64,000 nt of DNA from Rhabditoides inermis (GCA_963966185.1 CAWZYM010000310.1:89820-153819), one strand, 5' to 3'; positions 1 to 12,297 are shown, counted from the stretch's first letter. Notes: a model not told the origin generated them from the letters alone. Numbers and translations are program-made.

Positions 1-693
1 TTATTGTGTGCGACTTGATTCGAGATAAATATTCTGATTCTGATTCTGTGTCGACCTATGAATAGGTTAGTGTTTCCGTAAGTATTGCCCCCCCCCCCCC
101 CCCCGTATGCCAGCTGACCCGTGAGAATGAATAGCAGGTTGACAAATAAACAATTGAACAATTGGACAATTGGACATTTGGAAAATTGGACATTTGGAGA
201 ATCGGACAATTGGCAAACTCGAACTGCGAAGACAAACTCACTGCGAAGAGCTGAGGAGAATTCCCACCTCCCTTTCTTCCTCCCCCTCCTCTCTCTCTCT
301 CTCTCTCTCCCTATCTTCGAATTACTTTCCATCTCCCTATTTCACTTAAAGTCGTTTCTGCAAAAAAAGAAAGCTTACGTTACCCGGGATTCCCAAGCCG
401 TCTCCGATCCAAGTACTAACCGGGCGCATCGTTGCTTGACTTGCCAGATCGGACGGGATGGCGTATATTCAACGAGCTATGAACGTAAGCGGGAGAGTGA
501 ATACTTTCTTAGGTGATCGATCTGTGGAGTACCCACGAAACCACCTGGTACCGCAATATAAAGCGATGTGTCGAGCCCGGATCTTCCGCCGCCGAGACAA
601 GCATAACCAACAACACGTACGCATCCACGGGCTCACCGAAATCCGTGTTGTTGGAACTCGCATTAGACATTGATTACTGTGTTTTACTAATCT
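1..693. repeat. 5S rDNA unit, cut by window edge
   Basis: This is the left edge of the cluster, entering in mid-spacer. It carries a poly-C run of 17 (88-104), the AT-rich ACAATTGG-like stretch, the CT tract and one full 5S gene (373-490). Its 5' flank runs into the minisatellite island at 694. The spacer base at 128 is T where most units have C, a marker shared with the unit near 2391. Confidence 0.9.
373..490 (-). rRNA. 5S ribosomal RNA
   Basis: 5S RNA is a structural RNA of the large ribosomal subunit, transcribed by RNA polymerase III. Read on the minus strand the gene is 118 nt. Its ends GCTTACGTT and AACGTAAGC form a perfect 9-bp helix I. Inside are CCGTCCGATC, an A-box-like AAGTCAAGCAACG (nt 49-61) and the C-box region GTACTTGGATCGGAGACGG (nt 75-93). 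A T7 run lies 4 nt past the 3' end. Relative to the nematode 5S I recall, helix I and the CCCGG/CCGGG stem differ by paired changes that keep pairing, which argues for a functional RNA. Boundaries are set by helix I. The 5' flank is normal for about 200 bp and then meets minisatellite at 694. Confidence 0.95.
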
Positions 694-975
694 TGCATCG
701 ATCAAATCACTTTTCTAGAAACAATTCTATGCTCTCTTCTGTCTACTCTCACGTCTCTGCATCGACCACATCACTTTTCTAGAAACAATTCTATGCTCTC
801 TTCTGTCTACTCTCACGTCTCTGCATCGACCACATCACTTTTCTAGAAACAGTTTTATGTTCTCTTTTGTCTACTCTCACGTCGCTGCATCGATCAAATC
901 ACTTTTCTAGAAACAGTTGTATGCTCTCTTCGGTCTACTCTCACGTCTCTGCATCGATCAAATCACTTTTTTAGA
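694..975. repeat. Small 64-bp minisatellite island (about 4.4 monomers)
   Basis: It starts at TGCATCGATC directly after the spacer sequence ACTAATCT and ends at TTTTTTAGA just before ATAGCAGG of the next spacer, so it replaces the distal spacer including the poly-C run. Its monomer order, including the rare TTATGTTCTC variant near 857 and the TTTTTTAG variant at the end, matches the interior of the large array at about 8827-9108. Confidence 0.9.
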
Positions 976-1221
976 ATAGCAGGTTGACAAATAAACAATT
1001 GAACAATTGGACAATTGGACATTTGGAAAATTGGACATTTGGAGAATCGGACAATTGGCAAACTCGAACTGCGAAGACAAACTCACTGCGAAGAGCTGAG
1101 GAGAATTCCCACCTCCCTTTCTTCCTCCCCCTCCTCTCTCTCTCTCTCTCTCTCTCTCCCTATCTTCGAATTACTTTCCATCTCCCTATTTCACTTAAAG
1201 TCGTTTCTGCAAAAAAAGAAA

Positions 1222-1339
1222 GCTTACGTTACCCGGGATTCCCAAGCCGTCTCCGATCCAAGTACTAACCGGGCGCATCGTTGCTTGACTTGCCAGATCG
1301 GACGGGATGGCGTATATTCAACGAGCTATGAACGTAAGC
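1222..1339 (-). rRNA. 5S ribosomal RNA
   Basis: Complete copy. The minisatellite island lies between it and the gene at 373, giving a step of 849 bp instead of about 708. Its 5' flank is a normal spacer. Confidence 0.95.
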
Positions 1340-1925
1340 GGGAGAGTGAATACTTTCTTAGGTGATCGATCTGTGGAGTACCCACGAAACCACCTGGTAC
1401 CGCAATATAAAGCGATGTGTCGAGCCCGGATCTTCCGCCGCCGAGACAAGCATAACCAACAACACGTACGCATCCACGGGCTCACCGAAATCCGTGTTGT
1501 TGGAACTCGCATTAGACATTGATTACTGTGTTTTACTAATCTTACCGTAATTTACGTAATCGTTATTGTGTGCGACTTGATTCGAGATAAATATTCTGAT
1601 TCTGATTCTGTGTCGACCTATGAATAGGTTAGTGTTTCCGTAAGTATTGCCCCCCCCGTATGCCAGCTGACCCGTGAGAACGAATAGCAGGTTGACAAAT
1701 AAACAATTGAACAATTGGACAATTGGACATTTGGAAAATTGGACATTTGGAGAATCGGACAATTGGCAAACTCGAACTGCGAAGACAAACTCACTGCGAA
1801 GAGCTGAGGAGAATTCCCACCTCCCTTTCTTCCTCCCCCTCCTCTCTCTCTCTCTCTCTCTCCCTATCTTCGAATTACTTTCCATCTCCCTATTTCACTT
1901 AAAGTCGTTTCTGCAAAAAAAGAAA

Positions 1926-2043
1926 GCTTACGTTACCCGGGATTCCCAAGCCGTCTCCGATCCAAGTACTAACCGGGCGCATCGTTGCTTGACTTGCCAG
2001 ATCGGACGGGATGTCGTATATTCAACGAGCTATGAACGTAAGC
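1926..2043 (-). rRNA. 5S ribosomal RNA, C30A variant
   Basis: Complete copy with one private change: + strand G to T at 2014, which is C30A in the RNA. By eye it is the only full copy carrying it. Terminator and helix I are intact. Confidence 0.94.
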
Positions 2044-2633
2044 GGGAGAGTGAATACTTTCTTAGGTGATCGATCTGTGGAGTACCCACGAAACCACCTG
2101 GTACCGCAATATAAAGCGATGTGTCGAGCCCGGATCTTCCGCCGCCGAGACAAGCATAACCAACAACACGTACGCATCCACGGGCTCACCGAAATCCGTG
2201 TTGTTGGAACTCGCATTAGACATTGATTACTGTGTTTTACTAATCTTACCGTAATTTACGTAATCGTTATTGTGTGCGACTTGATTCGAGATAAATATTC
2301 TGATTCTGATTCTGTGTCGACCTATGAATAGGTTAGTGTTTCCGTAAGTATTGCCCCCCCCCCCCCCGTATGCCAGCTGACCCGTGAGAATGAATAGCAG
2401 GTTGACAAATAAACAATTGAACAATTGGACAATTGGACATTTGGAAAATTGGACATTTGGAGAATCGGACAATTGGCAAACTCGAACTGCGAAGACAAAC
2501 TCACTGCGAAGAGCTGAGGAGAATTCCCACCTCCCTTTCTTCCTCCCCCTCCTCTCTCTCTCTCTCTCTCCCTATCTTCGAATTACTTTCCATCTCCCTA
2601 TTTCACTTAAAGTCGTTTCTGCAAAAAAAGAAA

Positions 2634-2751
2634 GCTTACGTTACCCGGGATTCCCAAGCCGTCTCCGATCCAAGTACTAACCGGGCGCATCGTTGCTTGA
2701 CTTGCCAGATCGGACGGGATGGCGTATATTCAACGAGCTATGAACGTAAGC
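2634..2751 (-). rRNA. 5S ribosomal RNA
   Basis: Complete copy, exactly 2261 bp after the gene at 373 and in the same context: a minisatellite island begins about 203 bp on its 5' side. Confidence 0.95.
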
Positions 2752-2954
2752 GGGAGAGTGAATACTTTCTTAGGTGATCGATCTGTGGAGTACCCACGAA
2801 ACCACCTGGTACCGCAATATAAAGCGATGTGTCGAGCCCGGATCTTCCGCCGCCGAGACAAGCATAACCAACAACACGTACGCATCCACGGGCTCACCGA
2901 AATCCGTGTTGTTGGAACTCGCATTAGACATTGATTACTGTGTTTTACTAATCT

Positions 2955-3235
2955 TGCATCGATCAAATCACTTTTCTAGAAACAATTCTATGCTCTCTTC
3001 TGTCTACTCTCACGTCTCTGCATCGACCACATCACTTTTCTAGAAACAATTCTATGCTCTCTTCTGTCTACTCTCACGTCTCTGCATCGACCACATCACT
3101 TTTCTAGAAACAGTTTTATGTTCTCTTTTGTCTACTCTCACGTCGCTGCATCGATCAAATCACTTTTCTAGAAACAGTTGTATGCTCTCTTCGGTCTACT
3201 CTCACGTCTCTGCATCGATCAAATCACTTTTTTAG
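2955..3235. repeat. Small 64-bp minisatellite island, second copy
   Basis: Same left junction (ACTAATCT then TGCATCGATC), same monomer order and same right junction (TTTTTTAGA then ATAGCAGG) as 694-975. It is therefore a copy made with its flanks, not an independent insertion. Confidence 0.9.
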
Positions 3236-3572
3236 AATAGCAGGTTGACAAATAAACAATTGAACAATTGGACAATTGGACATTTGGAAAATTGGACATT
3301 TGGAGAATCGGACAATTGGCAAACTCGAACTGCGAAGACAAACTCACTGCGAAGAGCTGAGGAGAATTCCCACCTCCCTTTCTTCCTCCCCCTCCTCTCT
3401 CTCTCTCTCTCTCTCTCTCTCCCTATCTTCGAATTACTTTCCATCTCCCTATTTCACTTAAAGTCGTTTCTGCAAAAAAAGAAAGCTTACGTTACCCGGG
3501 ATTCCCAAGCCGTCTCCGATCCAAGTACTAACCGGGCGCATCGTTGCTTGACTTGCCAGATCGGACGGGATG
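3236..3572. repeat. 5S rDNA unit ending at minisatellite junction
   Basis: AT-rich stretch, CT tract, terminator and the 3' part of a 5S gene, ending where the large minisatellite begins inside that gene. Confidence 0.9.
3485..3572 (-). pseudogene. Truncated 5S rRNA gene (5' 30 nt missing)
   Basis: The 3' 88 nt of a 5S gene with its T7 terminator. At GGGATG the sequence switches to minisatellite (TGCATCGATC), with TG shared by both sides. The internal promoter boxes remain, but half of helix I and the 5' end are gone, so no normal 5S RNA can be made. Confidence 0.9.
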
Positions 3573-6500
3573 CATCGATCAAATCGCTTTTCTAGAAACA
3601 ATTTTATGCTCTCTTCTGTCTACTCTCACGTCTCTGCATCGACCACATCACTTTTCTAGAAACAGTTTTATGCTCTCTTTTGTCTACTCTCACGTCTCCT
3701 CATCGATCAAATCACTTTTCTAGAAACAGTTTTATGCTCTCTTCTGTCTACTCTCACGTCTCTGCATCGATCAAATCACTTTTCTAGAAACAGTTGTATG
3801 CTCTCCTCTGTCTACTCTCACGTCTCTGCATCGATCAAATCACTTTTCTAGAAACAGTTGTATGCTCTCTTCTGTCTACTCTCACGTCTCTGCATCGATC
3901 ACATCACTTTTCTAAAAACAGTTGTATGCTCTCTTCGGTCTACTCTCACGTCTCTGCATCGATCAAATCACTTTTCTAGAAACAATTGTATGCTCTCTTC
4001 TGTCTACTCTCACGTCTCTGCATCGATCACATCACTTTTCTAGAAACAGTTTTATGCTCTCTTCTGTCTACTCTCACGTCTCTGCATCGACCACATCACT
4101 TTTCTAGAAACAGTTTTATGCCTTCTTCTGTCTACTCTCACGTCTCTGCATCGACCACATCACTTTTCTAGAAACATTTTTATGCTCTCTTCTGTCTACT
4201 CTCACGTCGCTGCATCGATCAAATCGCTTTTTTAGAAACAGTTCTATGCTCTCTTCTGTCTACTCTCACGTCTCTGCATCGATCAAATCACTTTTCTAGA
4301 AACAATTCTATGCTCTCTTCTGTCTACTCTCACGTCTCTGCATCGACCACATCACTTTTCTAGAAACAGTTTTATGCTCTCTTTTGTCTACTCTCACGTC
4401 GCTGCATCGATCAAATCGCTTTTCTAGAAACAATTCTATGCTCTCTTCTGTCTACTCTCACCTCACGTCTCTGCATCGACCACATCACTTTTCTAGAAAC
4501 AGTTGTATGCTCCCTTCTGTCTACTCTCACGTCTCTGCATCGATCACATCACTTTTCTAGAAACAGTTGTATGCTCCCTTCTGTCTACTCTCACGTCTCT
4601 TCGTCGATCACATCACTTTTCTTAGAAACAGTTGTATGCTCTCCTCTGTCTACTCTCACGTCTCTGCATCGATCAAATCACTTTTCTAGAAACAGTTTTA
4701 TGCTCTCTTCTGTCTACTCTCACGTCTCTGCATCGACCACATCACTTTTCTAGAAACATTTTTATGCTCTCTTCTGTCTACCTTTCACGTCTCTGCATCG
4801 ATCACATCACTTTTCTAGAAACAGTTGTATGCTCTCTTCTGCCTACTCTCACGTCTCTGCATCGATCACATCACTTTTCTAGAGACAGTTGTATGCTCTC
4901 CTCTGTCTACTCTCACGTCTCTGCATCGATCACATCACTTTTCTAGAGACAGTTGTATGCTCTCCTCTGTCTACTCTCACGTCTCTGCATCGATCACATC
5001 ACTTTTCTAGAGACAGTTGTATGCTCTCTTCTGTCTACTCTCACGTCTCTGCATCGATCAAATCACTTTTCTAGAAACAGTTGTATGCTCTCTTCTGTCT
5101 ACTCTCACGTCTCTGCATCGATCAAATCACTTTTCTAGAAACAATTGTATGCTCTCTTCTGTCTACTCTCACGTCTCTGCATCGATCACATCACTTTTCT
5201 AGAAACAATTGTATGCTCTCTTCTGTCTACTCTCACGTCTCTGCATCGATCACATCACTTTTCTAGAAACAGTTTTATGCTCTCTTCTGTCTACTCTCAC
5301 GTCTCTGCATCGACCACATCACTTTTATAGAAACATTTTTATGCTCTCTTCTGTCTACTCTCACGTCGCTGCATCGATCAAATCACTTTTCTAGAAACAA
5401 TTTTATGCTCTCTTCTGTCTACTCTCACGTCTCTGCATCGATCAAATCACTTTTCTAGAAACAATTTTATGCTCTCTTCTGTCTACTCTCACGTCTCTGC
5501 ATCGACCACATCACTTTTCTAGAAACAGTTTTATGCTCTCTTCTGTCTACTCTCACGTCTCTGCATCGATCACATCACTTTTCTAGAAACAGTTCTACGC
5601 TCTCTTCGGTCTACTCTCACGTCTCTGCATCGATCAAATCACTTTTCTAGAAACAATTGTATGCTCTCTTCTGTCTACTCTCACGTCTCTGCATCGATCA
5701 CATCACTTTTCTAGAAACAGTTTTATGCTCTCTTCTGTCTACTCTCACGTCTCTGCATCGACCACATCACTTTTATAGAAACATTTTTATGCTCTCTTCT
5801 GTCTACTCTCACGTCGCTGCATCGATCAAATCGCTTTTTTAGAAACAGTTCTATGCTCTCTTCTGTCTACTCTCACGTCTCTGCATCGATCAAATCACTT
5901 TTCTAGAAACAATTTTATGCTCTCTTTTGTCTACTCTCACGTCTCCTCATCGATCAAATCACTTTTCTAGAAACAATTCTATGCTCTCTTTTGTCTACTC
6001 TCACGTCTCCTCATCGATCAAATCACTTTTCTAGAAACAATTCTATGCTCTCTTCTGTCTACTCTCACGTCTCTGCATCGACCACATCACTTTTCTAGAA
6101 ACAGTTGTATGCTCCCTTCTGTCTACTCTCACGTCTCTGCATCGATCACAACACTTTTCTAGAAACAGTTGTATGCTCCCTTCTGTCTACTCTCACGTCT
6201 CTGTATCGATCACATCACTTTTCTAGAAACAGTTGTATGCTCTCCTCTGTCTACTCTCACGTCTCTGCATCGATCAAATCACTTTTCTAGAAACAGTTGT
6301 ATGCTCTCTTCTGTCTACTCTCACGTCTCTGCATCGATCACATCACTTTTCTAGAAACAGTTGTATGCTCTCTTCGGTCTACTCTCACGTCTCTGCATCG
6401 ATCAAATAACTTTTCTAGAAACAATTGTATGCTCTCTTCTGTCTACTCTCACGTCTCTGCATCGATCACATCACTTTTCTAGAAACAGTTGTATGCTCTC

Positions 6501-9311
6501 TTCTGTCTACTGTCACGTCTCTGCATCGATCACATCACTTTTCTAGAGACAGTTGTATGCTCTCCTCTGTCTACTCTCACGTCTCTGCATCGATCACATC
6601 ACTTTTCTAGAAACAGTTGTATGCTCTCTTCTGTCTACTCTCACGTCTCTGCATCGATCACATCACTTTTCTAGAAACAGTTCTACGCTCTCTTCCGTCT
6701 ACTCTCACGTCTCTGCATCGATCAAATCACTTTTCTAGAAACAATTGTATGCTCTCTTCTGTCTACTCTCACGTCTCTGCATCGATCACATCACTTTTCT
6801 AGAAACAGTTTTATGCTCTCTTCTGTCTACTCTCACGTCTCTGCATCGACCACATCACTTTTATAGAAACATTTTTATGCTCTCTTCTGTCTACTCTCAC
6901 GTCGCTGCATCGATTAAATCGCTTTTTTAGAAACAGTTCTATGCTCTCTTCTGTCTACTCTCACGTCTCTGCATCGATCAAATCACTTTTCTAGAAACAA
7001 TTCTATGCTCTCTTCTATCTACTCTCACGTCTCTGCATCGACCACATCACTTTTCTAGAAACAGTTTTATGCTCTCTTTTGTCTACTCTCACGTCGCTGC
7101 ATCGATCGAATCGATTTTCTAGAAACAATTTTATGCTCTCTTCTGTCTACTCTCACGTCTCTGCATCGACCACATCACTTTTCTAGAAACAGTTTTATGC
7201 TCTCTTTTGTCTACTCTCACGTCTCCTCATCGATCAAATCACTTTTCTAGAAACAGTTTTATGCTCTCTTTTGTCTACTCTCACGTCTCCTCATCGATCA
7301 AATCACTTTTCTAGAAACAATTCTATGCTCTCTTTTGTCTACTCTCACGTCTCTGCATCGACCACATCACTTTTCTAGAAACAGTTGTATGCTCCCTTCT
7401 GTCTACTCTTACGTCTCTGCATCGATCACAACACTTTTCTAGAAACAGTTGTATGCTCCCTTCTGTCTACTCTCACGTCTCTGCATCGATCACATCACTT
7501 TTCTAGAAACAGTTGTATGCTCTCCTCTGTCTACTCTCACGTCTCTGCATCGATCAAATCACTTTTCTAGAAACAGTTGTATGCTCTCTTCTGTCTACTC
7601 TCACGTCTCTGCATCGATCACATCACTTTTCTAGAAACAGTTGTATGCTCTCTTTTGTCTACTCTCACGTCTCTGCATCGATCACATCACTTTTCTAGAA
7701 ACAGTTGTATGCTCTCTTCGGTCTACTCTCACGTCTCTGCATCGATCACATCACTTTTCTAGAAACAGTTTTATGCTCTCTTCTGTCTACTCTCACGTCT
7801 CTGCATCGATCAAATCACTTTTCTAGAAACAATTGTATGCTCTCTTCTGTCTACTCTCACGTCTCTGCATCGATCACATCACTTTTCTAGAAACAATTGT
7901 ATGCTCTCTTCTGTCTACTCTCACGTCTCTGCATCGATCACATCACTTTTCTAGAAACAGTTGTATGCTCTCTTCTGTCTACTCTCACGTCTCTGCATCG
8001 ATCACATCACTTTTCTAGAAACAGTTGTATGCTCTCTTCTGTCTACTCTCACGTCGCTGCATCGATAAAATCGCTTTTCTAGAAACAGTTGTATGCTCCC
8101 TTCTGTCTACTCTTACGTCTCTGCATCGATCAAATCACTTTTCTAGAAACAATTCTATGCTCTCTTCTATCTACTCTCACGTCTCTGCATCGACCACATC
8201 ACTTTTCTAGAAACAGTTTTATGCTCTCTTTTGTCTACTCTCACGTCGCTGCATCGATCAAATCGCTTTTCTAGAAACAATTTTATGCTCTCTTCTGTCT
8301 ACTCTCACGTCTCTGCATCGACCACATCACTTTTCTAGAAACAGTTTTATGCTCTCTTTTGTCTACTCTCACGTCTCCTCATCGATCAAATCACTTTTCT
8401 AGAAACAGTTTTATGCTCTCTTCTGTCTACTCTCACGTCTCTGCATCGATCAAATCACTTTTCTAGAAACAGTTGTATGCTCTCCTCTGTCTACTCTCAC
8501 GTCTCTGCATCGATCAAATCACTTTTCTAGAAACAGTTGTATGCTCTCTTCTGTCTACTCTCACGTCTCTGCATCGATCACATCACTTTTCTAAAAACAG
8601 TTGTATGCTCTCTTCGGTCTACTCTCACGTCTCTGCATCGATCAAATCACTTTTCTAGAAACAATTGTATGCTCTCTTCTGTCTACTCTCACGTCTCTGC
8701 ATCGATCACATCACTTTTCTAGAAACAGTTTTATGCTCTCTTCTGTCTACTCTCACGTCTCTGCATCGACCACATCACTTTTCTAGAAACATTTTTATGC
8801 TCTCTTCTGTCTACTCTCACGTCGCTGCATCGATCAAATCACTTTTCTAGAAACAATTCTATGCTCTCTTCTGTCTACTCTCACGTCTCTGCATCGACCA
8901 CATCACTTTTCTAGAAACAATTCTATGCTCTCTTCTGTCTACTCTCACGTCTCTGCATCGACCACATCACTTTTCTAGAAACAGTTTTATGTTCTCTTTT
9001 GTCTACTCTCACGTCGCTGCATCGATCAAATCACTTTTCTAGAAACAGTTGTATGCTCTCTTCGGTCTACTCTCACGTCTCTGCATCGATCAAATCACTT
9101 TTTTAGAAACAATTGTATGCTCTCTTCTGTCTACTCTCACGTCTCTGCATCGATCACATCACTTTTCTAGAAACAGTTTTATGCCTTCTTCTGTCTACTC
9201 TCACGTCTCTGCATCGACCACATCACTTTTCTAGAAACATTTTTATGCTCTCTTCTGTCTACTCTCACGTCGCTGCATCGATCAAATCGCTTTTTTAGAA
9301 ACAGTTCTATG
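3573..9311. repeat. Large 64-bp minisatellite array 1 (about 90 monomers)
   Basis: Tandem monomers of 64 bp containing ATCGAT and TCTAGA palindromes, for example GCATCGATCACATCACTTTT followed by CTAGAAACAGTTGTATGCTC. Variant positions (CGATC/CGACC, CACATC/CAAATC, CAGTTG/CAATTG/CAGTTT, CTCTTCTG/CTCCCTTCTG, GTCTCTG/GTCGCTG/GTCTCCT) give higher-order patterns. A CTCACCTCACG irregularity at about 4459 and a shorter left part distinguish it from the other three arrays. 64 is not a multiple of 3 and each frame is closed by TAG within three monomers, so it is not coding. Confidence 0.95.
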
Positions 9312-9448
9312 CGAATCAAGTCGCACACAATAACGATTACGTAAATTACGGTAAGATTAGTAAAACACAGTAATCAATGTCTAATGCGAGTTCCAACAAC
9401 ACGGATTTCGGTGAGCCCGTGGATGCGTACGTGTTGTTGGTTATGCTT
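9312..9448. repeat. Inverted 5S spacer segment at array 1 right end
   Basis: Starts CGAATCAAGTCGCACACAAT and ends GGTTATGCTT: the reverse complement of the spacer piece normally running from AAGCATAACC to GACTTGATTCG, including the 11-bp-stem hairpin. The sequence then returns to normal orientation at CGAGATAAATATTC. Confidence 0.9.
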
Positions 9449-9556
9449 CGAGATAAATATTCTGATTCTGATTCTGTGTCGACCTATGAATAGGTTAGTG
9501 TTTCCGTAAGTCTGCGAAGAGCTGAGGAGAATTCCCACCTCCCTTTCTTCCTCCCC

Positions 9557-9593
<37 letters not shown>

Positions 9594-9653
9594 ATCTTCG
9601 AATTACTTTCCATCTCCCTATTTCACTTAAAGTCGTTTCTGCAAAAAAAGAAA

Positions 9654-9771
9654 GCTTACGTTACCCGGGATTCCCAAGCCGTCTCCGATCCAAGTACTAA
9701 CCGGGCGCATCGTTGCTTGACTTGCCAGATCGGACGGGATGGCGTATATTCAACGAGCTATGAACGTAAGC
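9654..9771 (-). rRNA. 5S ribosomal RNA
   Basis: Complete copy, the first gene after the inverted spacer. Its 3' side has the spacer with the poly-C and AT-rich parts deleted, but the terminator is intact. Confidence 0.95.
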
Positions 9772-10357
9772 GGGAGAGTGAATACTTTCTTAGGTGATCG
9801 ATCTGTGGAGTACCCACGAAACCACCTGGTACCGCAATATAAAGCGATGTGTCGAGCCCGGATCTTCCGCCGCCGAGACAAGCATAACCAACAACACGTA
9901 CGCATCCACGGGCTCACCGAAATCCGTGTTGTTGGAACTCGCATTAGACATTGATTACTGTGTTTTACTAATCTTACCGTAATTTACGTAATCGTTATTG
10001 TGTGCGACTTGATTCGAGATAAATATTCTGATTCTGATTCTGTGTCGACCTATGAATAGGTTAGTGTTTCCGTAAGTATTGCCCCCCCCGTATGCCAGCT
10101 GACCCGTGAGAACGAATAGCAGGTTGACAAATAAACAATTGAACAATTGGACAATTGGACATTTGGAAAATTGGACATTTGGAGAATCGGACAATTGGCA
10201 AACTCGAACTGCGAAGACAAACTCACTGCGAAGAGCTGAGGAGAATTCCCACCTCCCTTTCTTCCTCCCCCTCCTCTCTCTCTCTCTCTCTCTCCCTATC
10301 TTCGAATTACTTTCCATCTCCCTATTTCACTTAAAGTCGTTTCTGCAAAAAAAGAAA

Positions 10358-10475
10358 GCTTACGTTACCCGGGATTCCCAAGCCGTCTCCGATCCAAGTA
10401 CTAACCGGGCGCATCGTTGCTTGACTTGCCAGATCGGACGGGATGGCGTATATTCAACGAGCTATGAACGTAAGC
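10358..10475 (-). rRNA. 5S ribosomal RNA
   Basis: Complete copy, 704 bp after the previous one. A private spacer change (G to T at 10514) lies 39 bp on its 5' side. Confidence 0.95.
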
Positions 10476-10985
10476 GGGAGAGTGAATACTTTCTTAGGTG
10501 ATCGATCTGTGGATTACCCACGAAACCACCTGGTACCGCAATATAAAGCGATGTGTCGAGCCCGGATCTTCCGCCGCCGAGACAAGCATAACCAACAACA
10601 CGTACGCATCCACGGGCTCACCGAAATCCGTGTTGTTGGAACTCGCATTAGACATTGATTACTGTGTTTTACTAATCTTACCGTAATTTACGTAATCGTT
10701 ATTGTGTGCGACTTGATTCGAGATAAATATTCTGATTCTGATTCTGTGTCGACCTATGAATAGGTTAGTGTTTCCGTAAGTATTGCCCCCCCCCCGTATG
10801 CCAGCTGACCCGTGAGAACGAATAGCAGGTTGACAAATAAACAATTGAACAATTGGACAATTGGACATTTGGAAAATTGGACATTTGGAGAATCGGACAA
10901 TTGGCAAACTCGAACTGCGAAGACAAACTCACTGCGAAGACTGCGAAGAGCTGAGGAGAATTCCCACCTCCCTTTCTTCCTCCCC

Positions 10986-11026
<41 letters not shown>

Positions 11027-11084
11027 ATCTTCGAATTACTTTCCATCTCCCTATTTCACTTAAAGTCTCCTTTTCTACTAAAAT

Positions 11085-12297
11085 GTCCTATGGTGTCCGT
11101 ACGTCATTCCAGAGTCATAACTAGCTTCAAACTCAACCGATTCACATGAAACTTGGTAGAAAGTTGTGTTCTCTTCCAAGGACGACATCAAAATTCAGGC
11201 ACCTCTCAACTCCTCCTCTACGTCCATATTTGGTCGAAAAACAACCAAAAATGGTCACTTTTGCACTTTTTCTTGTGTTTCCGCAGTCATAACTCCGTTT
11301 CTACCGAACCGATTTGCGTCAAACTTTGCGAAAAGTTTACATAGTACTCCAGGATGCAGTCCACTTTGTGATTACTCTCCAATTACACTCATTGCCTATA
11401 TTTGGTAGAAAAACCTCAAAATTCGCCGATTTTGGTGCTGTCCGCTGCAAAAGCTTCTCACCTAAGAAACAGTTTCGCTTCTTGTTCTGTAATTACGTTC
11501 AACAAATAGTTCTGTCACTAACCTGCAAGTTTCATCATCATTGGTTACGGTGTAAGGAAAATATAGCCAAATTAGCAAGAGCCGCGCGCGCGCTTTCGCC
11601 TCACTTTTGCTATTTTTAGTATTTCCGCGGTCATAACTCGATTCATACAAAACCAATTTGCATTAAACGTTTGAGATAGTTGAGTTTACGTCTTCTGATG
11701 CAGTCCACTTTGTGATAGTTCTCAATTTTGTCTTCATTACCTCTTTTTTTGGTCGAAAAACCACCAAAAAATATCCCTTTTGCACTTTTTCTTGTGTGTC
11801 CGCGTGCATATCTCCGTTTTTACTGAACCGATTTGCGTGAAACTTTTCAGAAAGTTTACATATTACTTCAGGACGCAGTATACCTCGTGATTACTCTCCA
11901 ATTACACGCATTGCCTATATTTCGAAGAAAAACCACGAAAGTAATCGATTTTGTAGCTGTTCGCAGCGAACGTGTCTCATCTAAGAAACATCTCCGCTTC
12001 ATTTTCCGTAAATACGTTCAACAAATAGTTTCAACAAATAGTGCGTACCTGCAAAAGTCAGCGTTATTGGTTACGGTGTGAGGAACATATTGTCAAATTA
12101 TCAAAAGATGCGCGCGCCCTCGCATTTCTTTTGCGATTTTGATTAGTTCCGCGTTCATGACTTGATTCATACTAAACCAATTTGTATGAAACTTTGCAGA
12201 TAGTTGAGTTTACGTCCTCGGCTGTAGTCCACGTTGTGATAGTTCTCAATTTTGCTTTCATTATCCGGTTAAAAAACCATCAAAATCTCGCTGTCCG
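11085..12297. repeat. Divergent tandem repeats, 519-bp period with internal 173-bp steps
   Basis: Related blocks start near 11260 and 11779 (519 bp apart), each with a second direct relative 346 bp later (11606, 12125). Shared words are TTTGCACTTTTTCTTGTG, CATAACTCCGTTT, GAACCGATTTGCGT, CAGTCCACTTTGTGAT and ATTACTCTCCAATTACAC. The middle third (near 11433 and 11952) holds similar words in reverse complement (CCTGCAAGTTTCATC compared with GATTTGCGTGAAACTTTGCA). A partial relative begins near 11085. Divergence is far greater than in the 5S units, so this is old sequence carried in. Open frames of 60-100 aa here overlap one another and look like chance. Confidence 0.65.

Larger units (their letters stand above)
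976..2954. repeat. 5S rDNA tandem units
   Basis: Three 5S genes (1222, 1926, 2634) with spacers, between minisatellite islands 694-975 and 2955-3235. The stretch from the gene at 373 to the gene at 2634 is a 2261-bp period, repeated from 2634 onward. Confidence 0.92.
9449..11067. repeat. 5S rDNA tandem units with internal spacer deletion
   Basis: It begins with a spacer in which CCGTAAGT is joined directly to CTGCGAAGAGC near 9511-9512, removing the poly-C run and the AT-rich stretch. Two full genes follow (9654, 10358). The last unit has a 9-bp duplication (TGCGAAGAC) near 10932 and is interrupted at 11067 by the 2.2-kb insert. Confidence 0.9.

Noticed and set aside
121..516. 131-residue + strand open frame recurring in many 5S units
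   Set aside because: It runs across AT-rich motifs, the CT tract (Leu-Ser run), the terminator and the antisense of the 5S gene. Its length depends on CT-tract size and it has no recognisable domain.
458..673. 71-residue + and 64-residue - open frames recurring in each unit
   Set aside because: They overlap the 5S gene and its flank. Their conservation follows from repeat homogenisation, not coding.
3794..9298. Series of 61-residue frames starting every 64 bp in the minisatellites
   Set aside because: These are the same monomer read in shifting frames, ending at the TAG of TTTCTAG. They show no sign of coding use.
3573..9311. CRISPR-like array (regular repeats with variable parts)
   Set aside because: Monomers abut without distinct spacers. 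Variation is at scattered positions across the monomer, and the context is eukaryotic 5S rDNA.
3573..9311. Telomeric or centromeric repeat identity for the 64-bp monomer
   Set aside because: No telomere-like short motif is present, and nothing in the sequence alone indicates centromere function.
11166..11656. Open frames of 60-101 residues in the 2.2-kb insert
   Set aside because: Several overlap in different frames and strands within diverged non-coding repeats. No motif was recognised.
12100..12120. GCGCGC words in the insert as a CpG-island promoter
   Set aside because: Too short and embedded in AT-rich repeat, with no gene beside it.
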